From Sphingobacterium sp. CZ-UAM (GTDB lineage: Bacteria > Bacteroidota > Bacteroidia > Sphingobacteriales > Sphingobacteriaceae): a DNA stretch of 64,000 nt. The stretch lies in the NCBI RefSeq assembly GCF_002000245.1, contig NZ_MTCM01000001.1, positions 1,674,001 through 1,738,000 on the forward strand. The letters run 5' to 3'. The position numbers and the translations under genes are program-made. How positions within the stretch are numbered: the stretch's first letter is position 1; each line of letters begins with the position of its first letter. The notes beneath the pieces were generated by a model. The model made no database searches and had not been told where the DNA came from. It saw nothing but the letters and a program-made list of their open reading frames with translations. Of this stretch, positions 18,594 through 26,746 are shown one piece after another.

Positions 18594-19760
18594 TCAATAG
18601 ATCTTTTTTAGTATTTTCCCATTTGCTGGCAATTCACTTTTTACGATCTTAGGTTCAGCTAAAGTCCTTTTTTGCTTGACTATAAAACTTTTTATAAAGA
18701 GGCACCACAGCAAAATATCGGCGATAATGATAATATTGAGATTGATCAGTTTTATCGCGAGCATATTAAATACGCAGAAAAATAAGGTCAGTGACAGTAT
18801 TGCGATCATGGCTGAGCGATGGCGCAATCCTTTCTCCAGCAGAAAATGGTGTAAATGATTTCGATCAGGCTTGAAAAGAGGCTTTCTCCTTTTCCAGCGG
18901 ATATAAATAACGCGTGCCACATCAAACACCGGAACAATCAGTGTAGAGAAGGCCAGCACGATCGCCCCTTCCGAAGCGGGTTTGATATAGGTATTGTCCA
19001 TCGCAAAACTAATGGCCAAAAAAGCAATTGAATACCCCAGGGTCATACTACCGGTATCCCCCATAAAGATCTGCCGTCGGCGGTTGGTCATGCCAAATAC
19101 ATTGATAAAGAAAAATGGAATCAATACACCGACTGTGATAAATGCGAATAATGCATGTAGCCAAGCACCGTAAAAGATAAAACTACAGCCTAGTACCGCA
19201 CAGCCCACAGCAACTACCCCCGAACAAAGACCATCTAAGCCATCTATCAGATTAACGGCATTAATCACTAAGACAACGACAAACATGGTAAAAGGGATTC
19301 CGATCCAAGGCGAAACTTCCTCAATAAATGCAACTCCATAAAAATTATTGACCCACAAACCCGACAAGGGCAAGAAACTAGCAACAACCAATTGCACCAT
19401 AAATTTCCATTTATAATCTATCCCGATCAGATCATCACCTATCCCTACGATAAAAAGAATCACCAATCCACACAGCAACATCATGATATAGGGCAAAATT
19501 GCCCAGGACTGCATATTTAGATCAATCTGTAGGATCTTAATTATCGCTACTAATGTGACCACAAGGACACAGCACTGAATCGGAGCAAAAGCGACTCCAC
19601 CCAGGCGCGGTACGATTTTGTGATGTTGCTTGCGCAGGTCAATCGGATCAAAGAGCCGCTTCTTGTATGTTACCAGAATTATTAAGGGAATCAATATCCT
19701 ACTCAATAGCATAGCCACTAGGGCAGGTATAAGAATATACAGTAAATTCATCTTAACCAT
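18594..19760 (-). CDS. Undecaprenyl-phosphate sugar-1-phosphate transferase (WecA/MraY family)
   Basis: A 388-residue polytopic membrane enzyme that starts repeat-unit synthesis by moving a HexNAc-1-phosphate from UDP-HexNAc to undecaprenyl phosphate. The family signatures are present: the IGIGDDLIGI aspartates near residue 110, NAVNLIDGLDGLCSG near 171, FMGDTGSMTLGY, and the basic PDRNHLHHFLLEKG loop. Starts at 19760 and 19751 are both possible. It is the first gene of the exopolysaccharide operon and has an exact ECF-type promoter at 19864-19888, leaving a leader of about 100 nt. Confidence 0.94.
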   Translation of the reverse strand: MVKMNLLYILIPALVAMLLSRILIPLIILVTYKKRLFDPIDLRKQHHKIVPRLGGVAFAPIQCCVLVVTLVAIIKILQIDLNMQSWAILPYIMMLLCGLVILFIVGIGDDLIGIDYKWKFMVQLVVASFLPLSGLWVNNFYGVAFIEEVSPWIGIPFTMFVVVLVINAVNLIDGLDGLCSGVVAVGCAVLGCSFIFYGAWLHALFAFITVGVLIPFFFINVFGMTNRRRQIFMGDTGSMTLGYSIAFLAISFAMDNTYIKPASEGAIVLAFSTLIVPVFDVARVIYIRWKRRKPLFKPDRNHLHHFLLEKGLRHRSAMIAILSLTLFFCVFNMLAIKLINLNIIIIADILLWCLFIKSFIVKQKRTLAEPKIVKSELPANGKILKKIY

Positions 19761-19863
19761 TAAATTTTAAACCAACCATCATCTGTATCATCAAAAATTT
19801 GCTTTATGTTTTTCAACAAAGTATCGTTAGTATGATTATTTTTTGAGCTTTGTTTAGAGGAAA

Positions 19864-19888
19864 GACGGCCAGGAAAATAAATTGTCCC
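19864..19888 (-). promoter_or_regulatory. ECF-type promoter, copy c (start of exopolysaccharide operon)
   Basis: Exact minus-strand match: GGGACAA (19888-19882), 13-base spacer, CCGTC (19868-19864). The bases upstream of -35 are a long T-rich tract (19889-19912 on the minus strand), resembling an UP element. It drives the initiating transferase and probably the whole upper operon. Confidence 0.8.
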
Positions 19889-19941
19889 GAAAAAAATAAA
19901 AAAAATATATTGACCTGTTAGTAGTGGATAAAAACAACAAA

Positions 19942-19967
19942 GATCCACTTCTGTACAGAAATGGATC
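19942..19967 (-). terminator. Rho-independent terminator of the tailspike-like gene
   Basis: A 12-bp inverted repeat with one G-U wobble (GATCCATTTCTG / CAGAAGTGGATC on the minus strand), followed by a T-rich run (19930-19941). It lies 74 bp after the stop of the gene at 20041-23307 and ahead of the exopolysaccharide promoter, so it insulates the two units. Confidence 0.7.
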
Positions 19968-20040
19968 CGATTAAACGACCATTCTAAGGATTGAATTGAT
20001 CGTTCACTGATATTAATTTAATATTCGCTCAGCCTTATTC

Positions 20041-23000
20041 CTATGCTGTCATAAAATTCAGCTGAAAAGTTTTGTTGATTCCAGAGGCTAGGGACTTCAC
20101 CAGCGCTGTTGTGCTATTATTTGAAAGAGTAAATATCAGGTCGCCAATTGTATATATCCCACCGTAATTCGGCGCAAAGGGCAGTGTAATGGGCACATTG
20201 GTATTTGAGCTATAGTTAGCCGCAAAACTTAGTTGTCCAGCGAGATAGACCTGTTTACCGATTTTAGAATAGTAGGCCGTCGCTGCCACAATAGAGGTTC
20301 CCATTGCGATTGGCCAATCTCCGCTCTCTTCTACCGGCAACTCCATCCAACGTTGCACTAATGAATTACCTCTATTGATCAAGGTTTTCCCAAGCGTAAT
20401 ATCTTCAAAAATATGGCCTTTTGGACTTGCATCCGGTCGCTGGGTAGAAATACCACATTTATTGTTATAATAATTATCGATCGCCATTGGATTATCAGTC
20501 AATAATTTAATATTAACAATATCGACTTTTAAATTATCCACTTCTTTCAGGCACATCATAAATAATTTGATTCGTGATTGTGTCCCCCCTCCAACGGGGA
20601 TATACAACCTGTTGATGCCATTATTATTTTCATGCTGTCTCAGAGAATAACGAAACAAGGTTTCACCGGAATAGTCATCTCTCATGGTATCTATGGCATA
20701 TAAGACTACGCCATAGTCACCCACCGGAAATGCCATTCCCTCATTAAAAATATACTCAATTAAAACAAAGGCATTCTTTTTAAAATAGAAGAAAAGTCCG
20801 TATTCAGTAGCGCGCAAAGACAGGTCTATCGCACAACCGAATTTATTATTCGCCGTATCAATGATGCGATGTTTCGTATTTGGCTGTTCATCAAAAAGTT
20901 GCTTAGGAGCAGAGTCCCTAAATGTATTTTCTGGTAAGGACTTTACAATCCCCTTCATCTGGTCCAATGACATTATCCGATCAAACTCGACATAGAAAAG
21001 TTCATGCTTTCCACTATAGGTTACAAGAAACGGAGTTGCGTATTGTAGAATGTTTACATATTGACTATACGCTACGATATCGATATTATTTTTATTGGGT
21101 AATATACCATAACTATTATTTTGTCCTTGGTCGATCAAAAATTTATAAGAATCTATTGTACTCAAGTAACAGAATTTAGTAAATTGGCCCAAATAAAAAG
21201 CACATGTCACACGTGGAGACGCAACCCAAGATAAATCCCACACGGTTCCAAGTTTGACACTTCCCGCCCGAATCGCCTGAAAGATTCTTGCGTCGCCCCC
21301 CATACGAGCATCTGTCTGAATGATAACATTACTAAAATCATGATTGATGACATCATAATCGGTAAAAATAGATATATAGCTGCCATCTTTATTTGAAATG
21401 GTTCCCTTATATGTCGCTTCGTTAAACCACCCTCCTGTTCTGGTAATGATTTCAATACCACGCCAACCATACATGTCGCTGACATGAATATCGGGATCTA
21501 TTATCCTTCCTGAATTCCAGCCCTCAAATACTTCAAATCGAATACTAATATTAAACATTATCGTAAGTTTACCTGCCAACTCCCATTTTCCAGATGTACT
21601 TCTATACATATTATTATTTAGATAATCTGCGTAAAATACATTGTCGATACTGCTGGCCTGGTCCTTCGGAGCTCCGTTTCCGAAAAGATCAACAACGTCT
21701 TTAGTCCAAGTGCTCCCACCACCAACTGTTTTTACGTCTACCTGACTACCGGTAGACATATCTAACATACGATAGCCGGTTCCCTTCATATATATGCCGA
21801 CGGTATAATTCGATAATACCAACGATATCGTTCCCCCTCCGATTAGTTTTGCTCCGACAGAAGAGATGTTAATTCCTATTTTCATACAGTCAGTCCGCAA
21901 AAACTGATTAGGCAACAAGCTCTTTATCGGCGATTTCAAATTTTCATTTGAAAAACTACTGTCCGTAGGGTTATGCGTTGTTATCTGATCCCCCGTCCCT
22001 AATAATTGAATAAATAGAATAGTTTTTATATCGGTCAGTACCGTGGTCCGTTCCAAAACCTCCAATGTTTTATTTATTTTATACGCATGACCAAGCAATT
22101 TCACCAGCCCACCACTGAAAACTGAAAAACGAATTGCCTTATTAATCGCATCAGCGGAATCCTTAAGTCCCAGCACTTCAGCTGAAGGATTGAGTGATGC
22201 TGGGCTTACTGCATCAATATCCCCTTCCGTACGCATCTTTAACGACTCAGCCCCAAACCATTCCGGATAGATCACGGGTACCTGCCAGTTTCCTTCCAAA
22301 GCCAGATCGGGACCAAAAATCTTTTGAAGATGACCTTCAATCTGAGTACCATTTCCCACCAGCATACCACCATCAATAGACCCACCATTAAACCGCAGTT
22401 GTGCATTTTTTGGTAGGGATAACTTCCCGCCATTGAGATGGAAATTATACCGTATTTCATAGATCGTATCTGTGTCAGCAAAGTGTTCCTGCAATAGTGG
22501 GCAGATTGATTTGGGGATATTCTGATCAAAAAAACTGATCCCCAATTCCGTCGATGCTACGGAAATGACTGTAGCAGCTGGTGCTACCGTAGTGAATTTT
22601 TTCCAGGTGACGATATTTCCCGATATATTTTTATCATAGCCTTCAAAATCTAGGGCATACAGCTTTTTGACAATACCTTCCAATGTATCCGGCGCTTCCC
22701 CCTGACTCAAACGCACATACTCGATCAAAACACCTGTATTACCCGCAACAAAGTAACCGTCCCACATAAATTTCATCTCATCACTAGTAAAAGTGATTTC
22801 CTTTCCATTCAGCACCTGCGTATAATATTTAAAGTACTTGTCGGCCAAAAAAGAAGCCAACTTTTCGGGAGTTCCATGATCCACTGGATTGACATTGAAA
22901 TTTTGGTCATAACCACCCATGCCGACGGTAATCGTTCCGGCTGTCTTACAGCCTTGTTTGACGACCAACCTATTGCGATGATAGCTGCCTGCCGACACAT

Positions 23001-23307
23001 AGAGGTTGTTAGTTATCCCATTTAGTCTTATCGTCACTTCGCCCGTATTTTTGGGAAGACTACTGATTTCTACCATGGTCGCGCATCCAATCCCTTCGAT
23101 AATCCTGCTTTTTCGCAGCACCTTATAGCCCATTCCGGATACCCCTTCCGGATCACTTTTACGGTCTTTAAATTTGAGGACATCAATCCCCGATTCCTGA
23201 ATTACGGTGAGGTCTTCTTCGTCCGCCTGAACGTCTGAAAGATTTAACGGGCCATTGTTGAGTGGCTCCTGATTAGTCGAATTGTTGTTTTCTAAATTTT
23301 CCATCAT
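20041..23307 (-). CDS. Large beta-helix, phage-tailspike-like protein
   Basis: A 1088-residue protein without a signal peptide. The N-terminal region contains SGMGYKVLRKSRI, a stretch I associate with structural or tail-like proteins of Bacteroidota phages and prophages. A pectate-lyase-like entry motif, YPEWFGAESLK...DSADAINKAI, lies at about residues 350-390, followed by a long beta-rich region typical of right-handed parallel beta-helix proteins. The C terminus (KIGKQVYLAGQLSF..., ITLPFAPNYGG) resembles receptor-binding tail-fibre tips. Beta-helix tailspikes usually cut or bind polysaccharide. There are no phage genes around it. Instead it has its own ECF-type promoter (23334-23358) and terminator and lies directly upstream of the exopolysaccharide operon. 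Depolymerase, adhesin and tail relic are all possible. Confidence 0.75.
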   Translation of the reverse strand: MMENLENNNSTNQEPLNNGPLNLSDVQADEEDLTVIQESGIDVLKFKDRKSDPEGVSGMGYKVLRKSRIIEGIGCATMVEISSLPKNTGEVTIRLNGITNNLYVSAGSYHRNRLVVKQGCKTAGTITVGMGGYDQNFNVNPVDHGTPEKLASFLADKYFKYYTQVLNGKEITFTSDEMKFMWDGYFVAGNTGVLIEYVRLSQGEAPDTLEGIVKKLYALDFEGYDKNISGNIVTWKKFTTVAPAATVISVASTELGISFFDQNIPKSICPLLQEHFADTDTIYEIRYNFHLNGGKLSLPKNAQLRFNGGSIDGGMLVGNGTQIEGHLQKIFGPDLALEGNWQVPVIYPEWFGAESLKMRTEGDIDAVSPASLNPSAEVLGLKDSADAINKAIRFSVFSGGLVKLLGHAYKINKTLEVLERTTVLTDIKTILFIQLLGTGDQITTHNPTDSSFSNENLKSPIKSLLPNQFLRTDCMKIGINISSVGAKLIGGGTISLVLSNYTVGIYMKGTGYRMLDMSTGSQVDVKTVGGGSTWTKDVVDLFGNGAPKDQASSIDNVFYADYLNNNMYRSTSGKWELAGKLTIMFNISIRFEVFEGWNSGRIIDPDIHVSDMYGWRGIEIITRTGGWFNEATYKGTISNKDGSYISIFTDYDVINHDFSNVIIQTDARMGGDARIFQAIRAGSVKLGTVWDLSWVASPRVTCAFYLGQFTKFCYLSTIDSYKFLIDQGQNNSYGILPNKNNIDIVAYSQYVNILQYATPFLVTYSGKHELFYVEFDRIMSLDQMKGIVKSLPENTFRDSAPKQLFDEQPNTKHRIIDTANNKFGCAIDLSLRATEYGLFFYFKKNAFVLIEYIFNEGMAFPVGDYGVVLYAIDTMRDDYSGETLFRYSLRQHENNNGINRLYIPVGGGTQSRIKLFMMCLKEVDNLKVDIVNIKLLTDNPMAIDNYYNNKCGISTQRPDASPKGHIFEDITLGKTLINRGNSLVQRWMELPVEESGDWPIAMGTSIVAATAYYSKIGKQVYLAGQLSFAANYSSNTNVPITLPFAPNYGGIYTIGDLIFTLSNNSTTALVKSLASGINKTFQLNFMTA

Positions 23308-23333
23308 CGTTTAAAATTGGCTTTTGCAAGGGA

Positions 23334-23358
23334 GACGGTCGAAGCCCAAAATTGTCCC
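23334..23358 (-). promoter_or_regulatory. ECF-type promoter, copy d (tailspike-like gene)
   Basis: Exact minus-strand match: GGGACAA (23358-23352), 13-base spacer, CCGTC (23338-23334). The ATG at 23307 follows after 26 bp, so the leader is only about 20 nt. Confidence 0.78.
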
Positions 23359-23449
23359 TGGGAAATTAAAAATAACTGATTGACGGGTTCGATTTAGGCC
23401 AAAAAGATCATTGAATAGCCTATTTTTTCTGATTTGATGTTTTTTCTTC

Positions 23450-23474
23450 GGGACAAATTACAGAGTCGGCCGTC
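23450..23474 (+). promoter_or_regulatory. ECF-type promoter, copy e (small membrane protein)
   Basis: Exact plus-strand match: GGGACAA (23450-23456), 13-base spacer, CCGTC (23470-23474) followed by TTA. It is back to back with copy d, about 90 bp apart, and the gene starts at 23505. Confidence 0.78.
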
Positions 23475-23504
23475 TTACACTTTATAAACTTAAAAACACG
23501 CTGT

Positions 23505-23741
23505 ATGTCCACTTTCATAGCAGAATATTTAACCAGCATTTCAGCGGGGCAACTTTTTGTGCTGTTATATTGTACGCTAACGACTTATGCCCTGTATTTG
23601 TTGATCAAAAAACGCGATCTTTATCGTTCCTATGTATTAGCAACACTACTGATGATCTTTTTTGTACCGATTTTTGGCAGCATTATTTTTCTGACCACAC
23701 AGGGCGATCTTCATAACAATGATCAACTGAATGAAAATTAG
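23505..23741 (+). CDS. Small two-helix membrane protein (PLDc_N-like)
   Basis: A 78-residue protein with two hydrophobic helices separated by a short basic loop (LLIKKRDLYRS). The second helix ends VPIFGSIIFL, which matches the pattern of PLDc_N-type small membrane proteins (helix, KK-rich loop, helix with a P-x-x-G-x-I-x-Y/F motif). The function of stand-alone members is unknown. It has its own ECF-type promoter 31 bp upstream, which supports it being a real gene despite its size. Confidence 0.72.
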   Translation: MSTFIAEYLTSISAGQLFVLLYCTLTTYALYLLIKKRDLYRSYVLATLLMIFFVPIFGSIIFLTTQGDLHNNDQLNEN

Positions 23742-23783
23742 CAGGGTAGGGAAAGTATATTCACTTTTTATTCGAATTAATTT

Positions 23784-24470
23784 TTATTGCCTATTGAATA
23801 GCCCATATTTAACGCCGACCGATACAAAACCATAATGGTCCTTCTCGCCCTGTACAATTCCGTCCAGATTATCATCCATAGTCAGGGTATGCTGATAATT
23901 AACATTCAATGCCCATCGCGGACCATACAGCGTTGTTCCGATCGGGACATCAAATCCGATATTGATCGGAACGACAAGGTAGATTCCGTCATAATTCTGG
24001 GGCATCTCGCCCCCTTTCTGCTGGATGCTTTCAATATAGTTAAGTGCAAAATGAGGCGCTAACTTATTTTTCAGGAGTCCGCCCCCCACACCGATATAGG
24101 TATTGGACAGCAGACGATAGGCACTGCTGGTCCACAGGCTATACCAATTATAGTCCCGCGAATGTGCAAAAAATTGCCCCAGGCGCAACTTGACATTTAA
24201 GTTTCCGGTATAATAGCTATTCGAAAAGCTATTGGCGAAATCCGTGCCGCTCAAGGATCCTTTTTCACCGCGAATACCGACTGAAATAAATGGCGTAAGC
24301 AATCCATCCACTTCGGCATAATAGGCAAACTTAAACTGTGTATTCGCCAGATCTGTCGATGCGGAAGTTCCCCCCACACCTAGCCCTATACTAACAGGCC
24401 GAGAAAATTGCGCCATTACAATCTCAGTAATACAGCATAAGATACCAATAGAAAGAAGTCTTTTCCTCAT
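23784..24470 (-). CDS. Outer-membrane beta-barrel protein
   Basis: A 228-residue secreted protein with a clear signal peptide (MRKRLLSIGILCC... cleaved near VMAQ). Alternating hydrophobic strands and terminal VSVGVKYGLFNRQ fit an OmpW/OmpA-type eight-stranded barrel. No enzymatic motif is visible. It is convergent with the small membrane-protein gene (42 bp apart) and divergent from sigma factor 1. Its promoter (24553-24577) belongs to the ECF-type family. Confidence 0.78.
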   Translation of the reverse strand: MRKRLLSIGILCCITEIVMAQFSRPVSIGLGVGGTSASTDLANTQFKFAYYAEVDGLLTPFISVGIRGEKGSLSGTDFANSFSNSYYTGNLNVKLRLGQFFAHSRDYNWYSLWTSSAYRLLSNTYIGVGGGLLKNKLAPHFALNYIESIQQKGGEMPQNYDGIYLVVPINIGFDVPIGTTLYGPRWALNVNYQHTLTMDDNLDGIVQGEKDHYGFVSVGVKYGLFNRQ

Positions 24471-24552
24471 GTTCAGAAGTTGATTAAATCAATGATCATT
24501 CGGCTTTGCATCTATCGCGAAATCATATCGATAGGCAAAATCCAATGAAGAA

Positions 24553-24577
24553 GACGGCCCAGAGGATTATATGTCCC
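24553..24577 (-). promoter_or_regulatory. ECF-type promoter, copy f (barrel protein)
   Basis: Minus strand: GGGACAT (24577-24571; one mismatch from GGGACAA), 13-base spacer, CCGTC (24557-24553) followed by TTC. The ATG is at 24470. The 307-bp divergent region 24471-24777 holds this copy and copy g; I see nothing else in it. Confidence 0.7.
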
Positions 24578-24657
24578 AAAAAATTTAGAAAAAGCTAGTA
24601 CCTATCGTTCGTCTTGCCAATTATTTAGTAAGGCTGGTCTTTTTTTTAAAATATCTC

Positions 24658-24682
24658 GGGACAAATTACATCGTCAACCGTC
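24658..24682 (+). promoter_or_regulatory. ECF-type promoter, copy g (sigma factor 1)
   Basis: Exact plus-strand match: GGGACAA (24658-24664), 13-base spacer, CCGTC (24678-24682), preceded by a T-rich tract (24638-24647). The sigma gene starts at 24778, leaving a leader near 90 nt. An ECF promoter in front of an ECF sigma gene suggests autoregulation or a sigma cascade. Confidence 0.78.
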
Positions 24683-24777
24683 TCCTCTAAAAACAGATAA
24701 GAATAACCCGAGATATCAGCAGCTGATCCTTCTCAACGCCACCGAGCCCTGCTTCGTAGCGAAAATATTTACCTAAA

Positions 24778-25284
24778 ATGAGTATCGTATTAGATAAAGA
24801 GACGTTCGAACGCCATTTTAGAGCCAATCATGAATACCTGTGGTTGCTCGCTTTTCAGTTAGTACAGGATGGAGAAGCTGCCGAAGATATTGTCCAGGAT
24901 TTTTTTATTGATATATGGCGGCGTCGGGACGAACTTGAAATTCACCACAATTTTCGAACTTATGCCACTGCCGCCATCCGCTACCGTTGCCTGATCCTAT
25001 TAAAAGATATCCAGCGCAGGCAGTTCCATAAACATCGGCTAGAAATACTCAATAGCCTGCATGAAGAATCGCCAACAACAGAAGAATGGCAACGGATTGA
25101 GCAAAGCGACGAAAAAGCGCAGCAGCTCCTGACCCGTCTGCCCCAGGATCGCAAGAAAATTTTTCTGGACTATGTGTCTGGCTTATCCTATAAACAAATC
25201 GCTGCAAAATATCATATCTCGCTTAACACCGTAAAAACACAGATGAAGCGAACCTACAGCTTGTTCAGGAAGAATCATCATTAA
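24778..25284 (+). CDS. RNA polymerase ECF sigma factor (FecI-type), sigma 1
   Basis: A 168-residue ECF sigma factor. Region 2 (about residues 10-80) includes AFQLVQDGEAAEDIVQDFF and the DNA-melting/-10 contact helix DELEIHHNFRTYATAAIRY. Region 4 (about 112-163) has FLDYVSGLSYKQIAAKYHISLNTVKTQ, a helix-turn-helix for -35 binding. It is followed by a 277-bp gap and then FecR, SusC and SusD, the usual order for FecI/FecR systems that sense a TonB-dependent transporter. No GGGACAA-N13-CCGTC copy lies in the gap before fecR, so the transporter operon probably uses a different promoter. I could not define one there. Confidence 0.93.
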   Translation: MSIVLDKETFERHFRANHEYLWLLAFQLVQDGEAAEDIVQDFFIDIWRRRDELEIHHNFRTYATAAIRYRCLILLKDIQRRQFHKHRLEILNSLHEESPTTEEWQRIEQSDEKAQQLLTRLPQDRKKIFLDYVSGLSYKQIAAKYHISLNTVKTQMKRTYSLFRKNHH

Positions 25285-25561
25285 GTACAACCCCGACCAG
25301 CCGCCTTTCCGATACAGTAAAGCAGTTTATACATTAGCTAATTTTTTTTGATCCCGGACTGTCACCCCAAAAGTAACCGACGTATACTATACGAATAAAT
25401 TGTTTATCGCAGGTATCGAACAATAGATATAAAACTACGAAAGAAACGGGCAAGTATAAAGTCGTTCAATAGGGCTGTAAAAGAAAAGTGTATGAGCGCC
25501 AGCATTTAAACAATGCTAAAAAGCCTTAAACGAATTATCAACTGATCGTAACAATAAAAAT

Positions 25562-26737
25562 ATGAAAATTAAACCGAACGACTGGAAGCGACTATTGGAA
25601 GCATTGGCACAAGGCAGCGCCTGGCAGGATCTGCTGACGCAAGCTCCTTTTGATCAATTGCCGATCGAAGAACGAGAATTATTATATCGACTCGGCGAAC
25701 AAGGTCATTTGCCCGAAGCAATTCAGCGGTTGCAGCAGTTGGATACCGACCGCTCCTGGGATCAGCTCGAACAGCATATTGCCCCTACCCGACAAAAATG
25801 GTCGTGGATCAGCCGTGCGGCGATCTGGCTATTGCCCTTGGGTCTAAGCGGGCTCCTGTATAAGGCCATCGACCCGCCAGCAGCCCCTAACAGGCCGCCA
25901 GAACAACAGGTTGCAGCTCCACTGGACCGTAACAAGGCAACCTTGCGGTTGGCCAACGGCCAGGAGATTAACCTGACTAAGAACAGCTCCTTCGCTGAAA
26001 TTATACAGGCTAACAAAAGCTATTCCAATGCTTTAGACCAGAATTCGGCCAACCAAATTAAACAGCTCCCCACCCAATATAATGAACTCCGTGTGCCACG
26101 TGGCGGCGAGTACAGCCTTACGCTGGTTGATGGTACCCATGTCACTCTCAATGCGGAAAGCCGCCTACGATTTCCGGCCAGCTTCGAACAGGCTACCATG
26201 CGGGAGGTATTCCTCGAACAGGGCGAGGCCTACTTTGAAGTAAAAAAAACAAACGATAAACAACCTTTTGTCGTCCATGTAGACGATATGGATGTACGGG
26301 TCTTAGGTACCTCGTTTAATGTGAATCGTTACGACAAAACCTATAAGACCACTTTAGTGGAAGGTCATGTTGCTTTGCAGGTTTCAAAAACAGGGCAAAC
26401 AATCCATTTGACGCCAGGACAACAGGGCAACTTTCAACCGCAAAACGCCCAGCTCCATAAATTAACAGCAGACCTCGATCAGGCTTTAGCATGGCGGTCC
26501 GGCCTTTTTATTTTCGATGGTGAGCCCCTGCAACAAGTGATGGAGCAAGTCGGCCGATGGTACAACCTCGATATCCATTTTGAGTCCGAAAAACTCAAAC
26601 AAATCCATTTTGGAGGAAAATTACAACATTATGAAAGGGTTGACAAACTTCTGCCATTTATTGAGCAGGTGGGCAATATCCGCCTTGAGCAAAAAGATGG
26701 AACTATTTATATCCGAAAACGAACCGAAATAAATTAA
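25562..26737 (+). CDS. FecR-family anti-sigma factor
   Basis: A 391-residue inner-membrane protein that holds the cognate sigma factor and receives the signal from the SusC-like transporter. There is a cytoplasmic N-terminal domain (1-80), a transmembrane segment near residues 82-100 (SRAAIWLLPLGLSGLLY), a FecR domain at about 165-275 (VPRGGEYSLTLVDGTHVTLN, LEQGEAYFEV, VRVLGTSFNVNRY) and a C-terminal DUF4974/STN-like domain (LFIFDGEPLQQVMEQVGRWY onwards). It is followed 9 bp later by SusC. The partner is most likely sigma 1. Confidence 0.93.
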   Translation: MKIKPNDWKRLLEALAQGSAWQDLLTQAPFDQLPIEERELLYRLGEQGHLPEAIQRLQQLDTDRSWDQLEQHIAPTRQKWSWISRAAIWLLPLGLSGLLYKAIDPPAAPNRPPEQQVAAPLDRNKATLRLANGQEINLTKNSSFAEIIQANKSYSNALDQNSANQIKQLPTQYNELRVPRGGEYSLTLVDGTHVTLNAESRLRFPASFEQATMREVFLEQGEAYFEVKKTNDKQPFVVHVDDMDVRVLGTSFNVNRYDKTYKTTLVEGHVALQVSKTGQTIHLTPGQQGNFQPQNAQLHKLTADLDQALAWRSGLFIFDGEPLQQVMEQVGRWYNLDIHFESEKLKQIHFGGKLQHYERVDKLLPFIEQVGNIRLEQKDGTIYIRKRTEIN

Positions 26738-26746
26738 TCCAATATT

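Noticed and set aside
19760..19948. 62-codon minus-strand ORF ahead of the initiating transferase gene
   Set aside because: It spans promoter copy c and the leader, has low-complexity composition and no recognisable domain.
25358..25372. TTTGGGGTGACAGT shared (inverted) between 25358-25371 and 55498-55511, suggestive of insertion-sequence ends
   Set aside because: Several 14-base matches are expected by chance in 64 kb, and there is no paired end or target duplication to support an IS.
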